From Acanthopleuribacter pedis (GTDB taxonomy: Bacteria > Acidobacteriota > Holophagae > Acanthopleuribacterales > Acanthopleuribacteraceae), in NCBI RefSeq assembly GCF_017377855.1, contig NZ_JAFREP010000004.1:248001-312000 (forward strand): DNA of 64,000 bases. The letters run 5' to 3'. A program made the translations under genes and the position numbers. The first letter of the stretch is position 1; the number at the start of each line of letters is the position of its first letter. Of this stretch, positions 35,308-42,606 are shown one piece after another. The notes beneath the pieces are model-generated. The model had not been told where the DNA came from and did no database searches. It saw only the letters and a list, made by a program, of their open reading frames with translations.

Positions 35308-36120
35308 ATGACCGAAACTTTTTTTGAAGCCGACGAACAACAAGCGATTGATCAGTATCTCCAGCAGGGGTTTGTGTCGTTTGAACTGGATGCGACCCTG
35401 CTCGACAGCTTGCGGGAACGGCTGTTTACCGGGGCGCGTTCCTTGCTCGACCTGCCCGCCGACCTCAGCGTCGACGCCTTTTTCGACCAAATTCACACCT
35501 GGGTGCCGGTTGCCGACCTCAACCGCGTGCGCTTGGGTTTCATTCGCCACCTCAACGGCGATCCAAGCGTTCGTCCGCTGTTGTACCGGCTAGCCAAACA
35601 GCCCTTGGGTTGGATTGTCGGCAACGAATTGGCGATGCAGCGATCTTTGAACCTCAGCATTCAGTTTCCCAAGGACGCGAGTTCGTTGTTGCCGCTTCAC
35701 TCAGACGTGTGGTCGGGTAACTCGCCCTACGAGGTGGTTTTTTGGTTGCCCCTGGTGGATTGCTACGCCACCAAATCCATGTACGTTTTGCCCAAGCCGC
35801 AAACCGACGCGGTGCTGGCCGATTTTGGCCGCTATGCCGACCTTTCGGCCGAGGCCTTTTTCCAAGCGATCAAAGCGGATGTGGTTTGGATGGAGGTGCC
35901 GCGCGGGCATGGGCTGATTTTCTGGCATGGGTTGATTCACGGCAACCGCATCAACGAGGAAAACGACACCCGCTGGAGTATGAACACGCGTTTTAAAAGC
36001 TTGCTTTCTCCCTACGGCACCAAGGAACTCGGCGAAAGTTTTTTGCCGATCACGCTGCGGCCCGCCACCCGCTTCGGCTACGCCTACCGCAAACCCAGCA
36101 TTCACAAGCGGGAGTCTTAG
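35308..36120 (+). CDS. 2OG-Fe(II) oxygenase-like protein of sporadic carbohydrate clusters
   Basis: 270 residues. The iron-binding facial triad is visible as HSD in LLPLHSDVWSG and a distal His in RGHGLIFWHGLIHGNR, with the 2-oxoglutarate-binding Arg probably in TRWSMNTRFKS. It resembles the oxygenase that accompanies LIC12192-type proteins in sporadically distributed surface-carbohydrate loci, and the next gene is indeed of that type. It is likely to hydroxylate or otherwise oxidise a sugar intermediate. It starts 17 bp after the transketolase stop and ends directly before the next ATG. Confidence 0.75.
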   Translation: MTETFFEADEQQAIDQYLQQGFVSFELDATLLDSLRERLFTGARSLLDLPADLSVDAFFDQIHTWVPVADLNRVRLGFIRHLNGDPSVRPLLYRLAKQPLGWIVGNELAMQRSLNLSIQFPKDASSLLPLHSDVWSGNSPYEVVFWLPLVDCYATKSMYVLPKPQTDAVLADFGRYADLSAEAFFQAIKADVVWMEVPRGHGLIFWHGLIHGNRINEENDTRWSMNTRFKSLLSPYGTKELGESFLPITLRPATRFGYAYRKPSIHKRES

Positions 36121-36543
36121 ATGGGCGAGGTTCCCAAACGCGGTTGGCGCGGTTACATTTCCAGCCGAGAACAAGGCGGGCATTTCATCCCGCAACGGGT
36201 GCAGAATTTGGTAATCCGCGATTACGCGGCGCGCCACGGGTTGTTGTTTCTCCTCAGCGCGGTTGAATACTACATGGACGATTGCACCATGATGTTGCGG
36301 GCGTTGGTGGACGAGGCCGACAGCTTGGCTGGTATTTTGTTTTACAGCACCCATCTGTTGCCAAAAGACCCGGTTGTGCGCGAGCAGCTTTGGCAACAGG
36401 TGCGTGAACGGGATTTCACCCTGCGCTTCGCCCTGGAAGAGCTGGTGGTGGCCGATGCGCAAGGAATTACCGCGATGGAAGATTTGCTGTTGGTTCGTGA
36501 TTTAACCGAAAATCGATCTGATTTTGATTTAGTAGATAGATAA
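36121..36543 (+). CDS. LIC12192-family protein of sporadic carbohydrate clusters
   Basis: 140 residues with the family pattern I recall for the LIC12192-type protein first noted in Leptospira surface-carbohydrate loci: RGYISSREQGGHFIPQRVQN near residue 10, then LVIRDYAARHGLLFLLSAVEYYM and a central AGILFYSTHLLPKD followed by FALEELVVAD. The biochemical role of the family is unknown to me. It abuts the preceding oxygenase gene with no spacing and precedes a methyltransferase. The assignment is from pattern memory and would be settled by a single profile search. Confidence 0.75.
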   Translation: MGEVPKRGWRGYISSREQGGHFIPQRVQNLVIRDYAARHGLLFLLSAVEYYMDDCTMMLRALVDEADSLAGILFYSTHLLPKDPVVREQLWQQVRERDFTLRFALEELVVADAQGITAMEDLLLVRDLTENRSDFDLVDR

Positions 36544-36587
36544 GCGTTCTAAATTGATTGGTAAACAGAAACACAAGGAGAAAAGCG

Positions 36588-37256
36588 ATGGTCAAGAGTT
36601 TGGTTCATTTTGTGACCCCGCTCCACGAGGGTACCAAACGCGATTACGTGGCGCGGGTGACCGGCGCGGACAAAGCGGCTTGTGCTGAAATTGCCAAGCA
36701 ATGGGGCAAAGAATACTGGGACGGCGACCGCAACCACGGTTACGGCGGTTACCGCTACGACGGTCGCTGGGCTAAGGTCGCGCGCCTGTTGATTGATTAT
36801 TACGGCTTAAAAGACGGCCAACGGGTGCTGGATATCGGCTGCGGCAAAGGTTACCTGTTGTTTGAACTCAAGAAGATCCTGCCAGGCTTGGACGTCGTCG
36901 GTTTGGATATAAGTGAATACGCCGTGGAAAACGGGAAAGAGGAAATTAAGGACTACCTCCAGGTGGGCGACGCGGTATCGCTTCCCTTCGAAGACGATTC
37001 CTTTGACCTGGTGATCAGTTTGATGACGCTGCACAACCTGCCGATTTACGATTTGGGCAAGGCGCTGCAGGAGATGGAGCGGGTGAAACGCGGCGACGCC
37101 TACCTGTACATCGAGTCTTACCGCAACGAACAAGAAAAGGTGAACTTACTCTATTGGCAGTTGACCTGCGAAAGCATGTTCTCGGTGAAGGAATGGCACT
37201 GGGTGTTTGAGAACTTCGGTTACACCGGCGATTTCGAGTTCGCCTTTTTCACCTAG
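36588..37256 (+). CDS. SAM-dependent methyltransferase
   Basis: 222 residues starting at ATG 36588, supported by AAGGAG 7 nt upstream; an earlier in-frame TTG lacks a ribosome site. A class I SAM fold is shown by VLDIGCGKGYLLFEL, VVGLDISEYAVENGKE, VGDAVSLPFEDDSFDLVIS and LHNLPIYDLGKALQEM. The N-terminal 65 residues (ending GYGGYRYDGRWAKVAR) are similar to sugar-modifying methyltransferases in O-antigen loci. It belongs to the same run as the heptose and transketolase genes. Acceptor unknown. Confidence 0.85.
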   Translation: MVKSLVHFVTPLHEGTKRDYVARVTGADKAACAEIAKQWGKEYWDGDRNHGYGGYRYDGRWAKVARLLIDYYGLKDGQRVLDIGCGKGYLLFELKKILPGLDVVGLDISEYAVENGKEEIKDYLQVGDAVSLPFEDDSFDLVISLMTLHNLPIYDLGKALQEMERVKRGDAYLYIESYRNEQEKVNLLYWQLTCESMFSVKEWHWVFENFGYTGDFEFAFFT

Positions 37257-37266
37257 GCGTCCGCGG

Positions 37267-37947
37267 ATGGAGATGGTCGCGATCATTCCGGCACGGGGCG
37301 GCTCGAAGGGGTTGCCGCACAAGAATGTGCGTGATCTCAATGGGAAACCGCTGTTGGCGTGGACGGTCGAAGCGGCGCTGGGGGCGACCTCGGTAGGCGA
37401 GACCTACGTATCCACCGAGGATGACGAGATCGCGGCGGTGGCACGCACCCACGGCGCCCAGGTCATCGCGCGCCCGGCGCCCCTGGCCACGGACGCGGCC
37501 TTGTCCCGCGACGTTGTGTTGCACGCCTTGGACGTTTTGGCCGCGGCGGGTCGCGTCCCGAAATGGGTCGTGCTGCTCCAACCCACCTCGCCGCTGCGAA
37601 CCGCCGCCCACATCGACGCCTGCCACGCCTTGCTCGCGGACGGCACCACCCGAAGCGTTGTCAGCGTGTGCGATGTCGCCCACCATCCCCTTAAAACCTT
37701 GCTCCTAAACGAAGAGGGCGTCGCCCAACCGATTTCCCAATGGGCCGATCTCGAACAACCGCGCCAACAGCTCCCCGCGGCCAAGCGCCCCAACGGCGCG
37801 ATTTACATCGTGGACCGTGCCGCCTTCCAAGCCGAAAAACGCTTCTTCCTGCCGCCGTTGCGTCTGTTCACCATGGGCGCCGAACAAAGCATCGACATTG
37901 ACACCCTAGCCGACCTAAACCAAGCGGCTGTTGACCTCGCGGATTAG
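37267..37947 (+). CDS. CMP-sugar (acylneuraminate-type) cytidylyltransferase
   Basis: 226 residues of the NeuA/LegF/PseF family, which activates nonulosonic acids as CMP-sugars. The signature AIIPARGGSKGLPHKNVRDLNGKPLLAW is clear (split here as AIIPARGGSKG and KNVRDLNGKPL), followed by VVLLQPTSPLR and PNGAIYIVDR. ATG 37267 is the start that begins immediately before this motif; the upstream frame overlaps the methyltransferase and has no good ribosome site. It is convergent with, and overlaps by 4 bp, the lipoyl-acyltransferase gene. With the NeuB and NeuC genes at 50-53 kb it completes a nonulosonic-acid activation route. Confidence 0.9.
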   Translation: MEMVAIIPARGGSKGLPHKNVRDLNGKPLLAWTVEAALGATSVGETYVSTEDDEIAAVARTHGAQVIARPAPLATDAALSRDVVLHALDVLAAAGRVPKWVVLLQPTSPLRTAAHIDACHALLADGTTRSVVSVCDVAHHPLKTLLLNEEGVAQPISQWADLEQPRQQLPAAKRPNGAIYIVDRAAFQAEKRFFLPPLRLFTMGAEQSIDIDTLADLNQAAVDLAD

Positions 37948-39059
37948 CCTTCTTTTTTGAGGTGGACCGTTTCGGTGCTGACGCGGACTTTGACCAAATG
38001 GTCCGCGGGGACTGGGCCGAGTAGCAAGGCGCCGGAGGAAATGACCGCGCCGGCGCCGATGGTGACCAGGGGTTCGATGAAAATGCCGGTGCCGAAACGA
38101 ACCCGATCCGCCACCGATACGAAACTCGAACTCATCACACCCGGCCCGGTAAGGATGTGCGAACCCCATTGGTTGTGGTGGTCGATGTTGCACTTGGCCG
38201 CGATGAAGTTGTTGTCGCCCAATCGGGTGGCCATGCCGATGTGGACTTGGGCGCCGATGATGTTGCCCTCACCCAAGACCACGCCCGCGCCCAACACGGC
38301 CGAGGGGTCAATCGCATTCGCCATCGGGATGCCCAGAGCCTTGCAGCGGTCCCACAGTTTTTGGCGGGTGGCGACCACCGCGGTTGCGCCGATAATCGCC
38401 TGGTCGAAGCGACCTTCGCGCCAAAAGGTTTCTAGGAGCGAAAGCGGGCCGAGCACGGGCACGCCGAACAGGCGATGGTCTTGAAGCGCGGGATCGTCGT
38501 CCAAGCAGCCGACCAAATCCAGGCGCGGATCCTTGCGCAAAATCGCGATCAGGTGCATGGCACCGATGCCGCCCGTAATCACCAAAACACGGGTTAAACC
38601 GTCGGGTAATTTTAGGTTGTCCAGGGAGGAGGTTTTGGGTAGATCGGGAAGCGCGGATTGACGTAGCCGGCTTTGGACGTCGCGTTCGGTGATGATGCCG
38701 GTTTTGTCGAAATCGGCCGCGCTTAAGCCGTTTTGTGCCGCCAGTGCCGCTGCTTTTTTGGTGAAGTTGCCCGCCGCCTCCCTGTTGGGTTTCGCCTCGG
38801 GTGCCTTGGGCGGCGCGGGTTCCGCGTCCGTTTCGCTGATGACCGCGATCACCGACAAAAAGTCGGCCTCGTCGCCTTCTTCAACCCGTGGGAAGAAATA
38901 ACCCGCGTGGGGCGCGGCCAGTTCATGCACGCTTTTGGCGGTTTCCCAGTGCGCCAGAACCTGGCCTTTTTTGATCCGTTCCCCTTTTTCCACCATCCAG
39001 GTGACCAGCAGCGCCCGCTCGCTGTTGACTTCCAATTGCGGCAAGATCACTTCAAACAT
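37944..39059 (-). CDS. Lipoyl domain + E3-binding domain + NeuD/PglD-type sugar acyltransferase (hybrid)
   Basis: A 371-residue protein with an unexpected domain order. Residues 1-77 are a lipoyl domain as in dehydrogenase E2 proteins, with HWETAKSVHELAAP placing Lys42 at the lipoylation site. An Ala/Pro linker follows. Residues about 98-131 form a peripheral-subunit-binding domain (KKAAALAAQNGLSAADFD, TGIITERDV). Residues 156-240 are the small alpha/beta domain of NeuD/PglD proteins (LVITGGIGAMHL, CLDDDPALQDHRLFGVPVLG). Residues 249-350 are a left-handed beta-helix of hexapeptide repeats with NIDHHNQWG, where His294/His295 lie at the catalytic position of PglD. The CoA-acyltransferase core of an E2 is absent. 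Genes for E1 beta and E1 alpha lie just upstream. Inference: acyl transfer from the lipoyl arm to a sugar amine or hydroxyl. Confidence 0.88.
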   Translation of the reverse strand: MFEVILPQLEVNSERALLVTWMVEKGERIKKGQVLAHWETAKSVHELAAPHAGYFFPRVEEGDEADFLSVIAVISETDAEPAPPKAPEAKPNREAAGNFTKKAAALAAQNGLSAADFDKTGIITERDVQSRLRQSALPDLPKTSSLDNLKLPDGLTRVLVITGGIGAMHLIAILRKDPRLDLVGCLDDDPALQDHRLFGVPVLGPLSLLETFWREGRFDQAIIGATAVVATRQKLWDRCKALGIPMANAIDPSAVLGAGVVLGEGNIIGAQVHIGMATRLGDNNFIAAKCNIDHHNQWGSHILTGPGVMSSSFVSVADRVRFGTGIFIEPLVTIGAGAVISSGALLLGPVPADHLVKVRVSTETVHLKKEG

Positions 39060-39158
39060 GGCAACGCTCTCTTTCGGGTTTTGGTGAGGGTTCAGGAATA
39101 GGATGGTGGGGTTTCAATGATGTCAACATAACCCAAACCGCTTGGAGCACCAAGGCTT

Positions 39159-39353
39159 TAGCCCGCATTTCTCACAAGGATTCGTCGCGAGAAGCTGAAA
39201 GCCTTGTGAGTACGAAGTTTACGACCGAGAGACGGCACAAGCGTAGCAGCGCTACGGTGAAGGGGGCTCGACCAAGTAAAGCGGAAGGCCGCCCCCTCGT
39301 AATCGCATGGGTTTCGGCTTCGTAGCAGAACTTCTTGTGAGAAGTGCGGGTTA
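39159..39353. repeat. Palindromic repeat element B, long copy
   Basis: A 195-bp element with terminal inverted repeats: TAGCCCGCATTTCTCACAAG at the left and the near-complement ending GAAGTGCGGGTTA at the right (19 of 22 positions pair). The left third (ACAAGGATTCGTC, AGCTGAAA, CCTTG) matches the short copy at 45448-45513 read on the other strand. The middle carries unrelated sequence without a gene. It lies between the E1 beta and hybrid acyltransferase genes, and its right end supplies the TAA stop codon of E1 beta (39351-39353). Confidence 0.8.
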
Positions 39354-40376
39354 GGTACGGCTCATCAGGGTTTGCACGGCTTGAATGATGGTGTCGGTGG
39401 AAGGGAGAACCTGTTCCTCCAAGGCGCGGCTGTTGGGCAGGACCGGGGCCGTGCAGGCTACCCGTTGGATCGGCGCCTTGAGCTTCCCCCACAGCGCGTC
39501 CGTAAGTTGGGCGGCCCATTCGCTGCCGATCCCCCAAGCCCCGGTGCCTTCCTCAGCGATGAGAACGCGGCCGGTACGTGCGCACGCCGCCGCCGTGGCT
39601 TCCAGTTGAACCGGGCTCAAGCGGCCCAGGACCAAGACGTTGCTCGCGATTTCCTCGTCGAGCAGCAGCCGCCGCGCCGCTTCCAGGCAGTGATCGGTCA
39701 TGCCGCCGTAGGTGATCAGGGTGACCTCCTCGTGGGCGAAATCGGTGAGGGACAACTCGGCGTCAACCACATCTTGGCCGTGGCGGCGCACCTGGAAATC
39801 GCCGTATCGGGCAACGGTGTCCAGCGGTTCTTGGCCGTACATGATTTTGTTTTCGATGATTAAGCTTGGCTGATCCCGTTGCAAAATGGCGCGCCGGTAA
39901 AAGGCCTCAACCGGTTGGAAGCGGTGCAGCGCGGTAACTTCTAGACCGGGGATGCCCACAAAAAACTTTTCCAACGATTGGCTGTGGGTCGGCCCGTAGC
40001 CGCGACGACCGCCCATCGGGGTGCGGATCGTGATCGGACAGCCTACCTCTTGGGCGTACATCAAGGGGTACTTGGTGGCGTGGTTGAGGATTTGGTCAAA
40101 GGCCAAACCCAAAAAATCGCCGAACATGATTTCGCAGACCGGGCGCATGCCGCGCAGGGCCGCGCCGGTGGCGACGCCGACGATGGCGGCCTCGCTGATC
40201 GGTGTGGTGTGGACCCGTTGCGGGAATTGGGTCGACAACCCTTTGGTGACCTTAAAAGCGCCGCCGTAGGGATCGAGCAAATCCTCGCCGATCATCAGGA
40301 CGCGTTCGTCCTCGCCCATGATGCGGGTCAGCGCGCGGTTGATGTGGTGGACCAGCAGGCGTTCTTGCGGTTTCAT
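39351..40376 (-). CDS. 2-oxoacid dehydrogenase E1 component, beta subunit
   Basis: 341 residues of the transketolase-like E1 beta family (pyruvate, acetoin and branched-chain 2-oxoacid dehydrogenases). Visible features are MIGEDLLDPYGGAFKVTKGL, TPISEAAIVGVATGAALRGM with the conserved Glu of the TPP site, PMGGRRGYGPTHSQSLEKFF and LIAEEGTGAWGIGSEW. Its ATG overlaps the E1 alpha stop by four bases. Downstream is repeat element B and then the lipoyl-acyltransferase hybrid. In central metabolism such genes sit with E2 and E3; here no E2 or E3 is present and the hybrid takes the E2 place. The 2-oxoacid is unknown. Confidence 0.93.
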   Translation of the reverse strand: MKPQERLLVHHINRALTRIMGEDERVLMIGEDLLDPYGGAFKVTKGLSTQFPQRVHTTPISEAAIVGVATGAALRGMRPVCEIMFGDFLGLAFDQILNHATKYPLMYAQEVGCPITIRTPMGGRRGYGPTHSQSLEKFFVGIPGLEVTALHRFQPVEAFYRRAILQRDQPSLIIENKIMYGQEPLDTVARYGDFQVRRHGQDVVDAELSLTDFAHEEVTLITYGGMTDHCLEAARRLLLDEEIASNVLVLGRLSPVQLEATAAACARTGRVLIAEEGTGAWGIGSEWAAQLTDALWGKLKAPIQRVACTAPVLPNSRALEEQVLPSTDTIIQAVQTLMSRT

Positions 40377-41257
40377 GATCCCTCGCTTTCGGCGAGGCGG
40401 TTGACGATTTCGGCCAAGCGGTTTTGGTTTGCCTGCTCGATTTCCGTCGCGCGAGTCTCCGGTAATTTGGTGCGGTACAAACGGATCGGGTCGAACGTGC
40501 GCCGGGCCTCGATTTCAGCCGGATCGCGGTGGTCGTCGCCTTTGCTGTGGGGTCCCAGGCGGTAGGTGTGCGACACAAAACAGCGCGGGCCTTCGCCGGC
40601 GCGGATCTGTTCGAACAAGGGTGCGACGGCCGCGTGGACCGCGTCCGCATCATTGCTCGCCAGGGAAAGCGTGGGGATGCCGAAGGCGCGCGGGCGGGCT
40701 TCCAATTCACCGGCCAGTTGCAACCTTGTCGGCGTGGATTGGGCGTAACCGTTGTGTTCGATCACAAACAGGACCGGTAGCGACCACAGCGCGGCCAGGT
40801 TCATGGACTCGTAGACCAACCCTTCACCGAGCGTACCGTCACCGAGGAATACCGTCGTGACCGCGCCCGTTTCCGCGTGTTTTTCGGCCAAAGCCGCGCC
40901 GACCGCGTTGGCGACGATGCCACCCTGAATGCCGTTGGAGTAAAAGCCGTCACGGCAGAGGTGTTGGCTACCGCCCCAACCGCGACACACACCTTCCTCG
41001 CGGCCCATGATCTCGGCCAACAAACCGAAGGCGTCGTCGGTAAAGGCCAAATAATGACCGTGGCAGCGATGGTTGGAAAATACGACGTCGCCACGCCCCA
41101 TGGACGCGGTGATCCCGACGGCGTTGGCTTCCTGGCCGATGCAGGTATGGGTGGTGCCGCTCAATTTGCCCCAGGAAAATTGTTCCAGGAGATGGGATTC
41201 GAATAGACGAATGAACGAGAGTTTTCGAAAAAACTGCTCGGTTTGTTCTTGACTCAC
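40373..41257 (-). CDS. 2-oxoacid dehydrogenase E1 component, alpha subunit
   Basis: 294 residues of the E1 alpha family, which binds TPP and decarboxylates a 2-oxoacid, then reductively acylates a lipoyl domain. The TPP-binding motif spans about 139-169 (GDGTLGEGLVYESMNLAAL ending in EHN). THTCIGQEANAVGI, NHRCHGHYLAF and GSQHL are typical of the family. It starts at GTG 41257, overlapping the radical SAM stop by four bases. At 294 residues it is shorter than PDH E1 alpha (about 370) and closer to acetoin-type alpha subunits (about 325). The phosphorylation loops of mitochondrial PDH are not relevant here. Confidence 0.92.
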   Translation of the reverse strand: MSQEQTEQFFRKLSFIRLFESHLLEQFSWGKLSGTTHTCIGQEANAVGITASMGRGDVVFSNHRCHGHYLAFTDDAFGLLAEIMGREEGVCRGWGGSQHLCRDGFYSNGIQGGIVANAVGAALAEKHAETGAVTTVFLGDGTLGEGLVYESMNLAALWSLPVLFVIEHNGYAQSTPTRLQLAGELEARPRAFGIPTLSLASNDADAVHAAVAPLFEQIRAGEGPRCFVSHTYRLGPHSKGDDHRDPAEIEARRTFDPIRLYRTKLPETRATEIEQANQNRLAEIVNRLAESEGS

Positions 41258-42255
41258 CGCTTTCCTACAGGCATATCGGCTTCCATGTGAAACGCTTCGT
41301 CGAACAGGCGGCAGCCGCGGCAGAAGGCGATTTCGTTGCGTTCACCGCTGCTGTGCAATTTGCGAATTTTGTTCCAGCCGTCGCCACGCCAGATCTCGGC
41401 GATGGAGTTGTGCCACACGTTGCCGAGGTTGGCCTTTGCGTCGTAATCCTGGGGACAGAGCGGCACCGTGCCCATGGCGGTGACGTGCATGGTGGACCAG
41501 GGCAACACGCAGGGGTGGAAAATGTCGGCGTATTCGGGCACGTCGTCCCACGCTTTTTGGTTGCCCCAGTTGTGGGGTTTTTTCATGTAAATGCGGTCGT
41601 GGGGTAACTTGAGTTCGTCCCAAAAATGGGTCCATCGGGCCAATTCGTCCATCGATTCCTCGTTTTCGAAATCGTGGAAGGAAACGCCGCGCACACGCAC
41701 AGTCACCTTAGGATTCAACTGGTTGCGTAACTTGAAAAAATTGCGAATGTTGGCGATGACCGCGTCGTAATCCAAACCGACACGCATCTTTTCGTAGCTG
41801 GCGCGGTCGATGGAGTCAATCGACATCATCACCTCGTCCAGCCCCGCGTCGAGTAACTCGCGGCTTTTTTCCTCGGTGAGGAAGGAGGCGTTGGTGGACA
41901 TGGTCACCATGTTGACGCCGGCGTCCTTGAGGCGTTTCACGCGCGGCACGATTTTTTTATCGAGCAGCGGTTCTCCGGCGCGCTGAATCGACACAAATTC
42001 GATCCAATCGCTGTAATCGCTCATTTCTTCCGCGATTTTTTCGAACAGTTCGTCCGGCATCAACGGCGTGGATTTGTCCCATTGGTCGACGGCGCAAAAC
42101 GGGCATTTGGCGTTGCAGACACGAATGGTTTCGATCTGAAAGTATTTGGGGAAATAAAGTGCGTCTTCAATGTTTTCGATGTTAAGGCGCCGGGCGATGT
42201 CCTTAAGTTCGGCGTCTAACTGCGCACTGCTACAAGCTTCTTGGGAAAAGATCAT
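41254..42255 (-). CDS. Radical SAM protein with SPASM-like C-terminus
   Basis: 333 residues from ATG 42255, chosen because AAGGACGG lies upstream; an in-frame GTG/ATG further up lacks support. The radical SAM cluster motif is CNAKCPFC (Cys47, Cys51, Cys54). Near the C-terminus Cys residues in FHPCVLPW, PLCPQDYD and FCRGCRLFD suggest an auxiliary iron-sulfur cluster as in SPASM/Twitch proteins. Other conserved parts are SIQRAGEPLLDKKI and VTMSTNASFL. It overlaps the E1 alpha gene by four bases, so it belongs to the lipoyl-acyltransferase operon. Possible roles are epimerisation, deoxygenation or dehydrogenation of a sugar intermediate; which one is unknown. Confidence 0.85.
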   Translation of the reverse strand: MIFSQEACSSAQLDAELKDIARRLNIENIEDALYFPKYFQIETIRVCNAKCPFCAVDQWDKSTPLMPDELFEKIAEEMSDYSDWIEFVSIQRAGEPLLDKKIVPRVKRLKDAGVNMVTMSTNASFLTEEKSRELLDAGLDEVMMSIDSIDRASYEKMRVGLDYDAVIANIRNFFKLRNQLNPKVTVRVRGVSFHDFENEESMDELARWTHFWDELKLPHDRIYMKKPHNWGNQKAWDDVPEYADIFHPCVLPWSTMHVTAMGTVPLCPQDYDAKANLGNVWHNSIAEIWRGDGWNKIRKLHSSGERNEIAFCRGCRLFDEAFHMEADMPVGKR

Positions 42256-42606
42256 CGGGTCCGTCCTTAATTCTTTCCTTTTTCCTCTTATCTGCTCCGC
42301 GAGGTGCCAACTTGAGCATGAACCGACAAGCACCATTTTTTCAAATGCTTAAAGGCGCTTTTGCGATTCTGTCATCTGGGTAAGGCGGGAAAAGGCCGCT
42401 TTTGCGTGGGGCGGAATGCCTTATGTTCGCCGCTTTTCCGGCCGATAGTTTAGGAAAAGGTAGCCAGGGAGGGCGCGCCGCTGTAACAGCGAGAAGCCCA
42501 AGGCATGTCTAACCTGTTAAGATGAGCCATCCTAACTGGAAAAGACCCTTTATTGGAAATCGAAAGCCCCGTGATTTCCCCCCAAATGGATGTGGGAGGC
42601 GTTTTT
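42256..42606. other. Divergent promoter region between two radical SAM genes
   Basis: About 350 bp separating the minus-strand radical SAM/E1 operon from the plus-strand radical SAM gene. Promoters for both should be here, but no strong -35/-10 pair was found. Short GC-rich palindromic words (around 42470-42490) do not form a convincing riboswitch or terminator. If the plus-strand gene begins at TTG 42553, the last 54 bp are coding. Confidence 0.4.

Noticed and set aside
39172..39537. Minus-strand frame covering repeat element B
   Set aside because: It overlaps the end of E1 beta in another frame and consists mostly of the palindromic repeat.
42256..42606. Riboswitch or structured leader before the radical SAM genes
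   Set aside because: GC-rich short palindromes are present, but no conserved core of a cobalamin, SAM or other riboswitch could be recognised.
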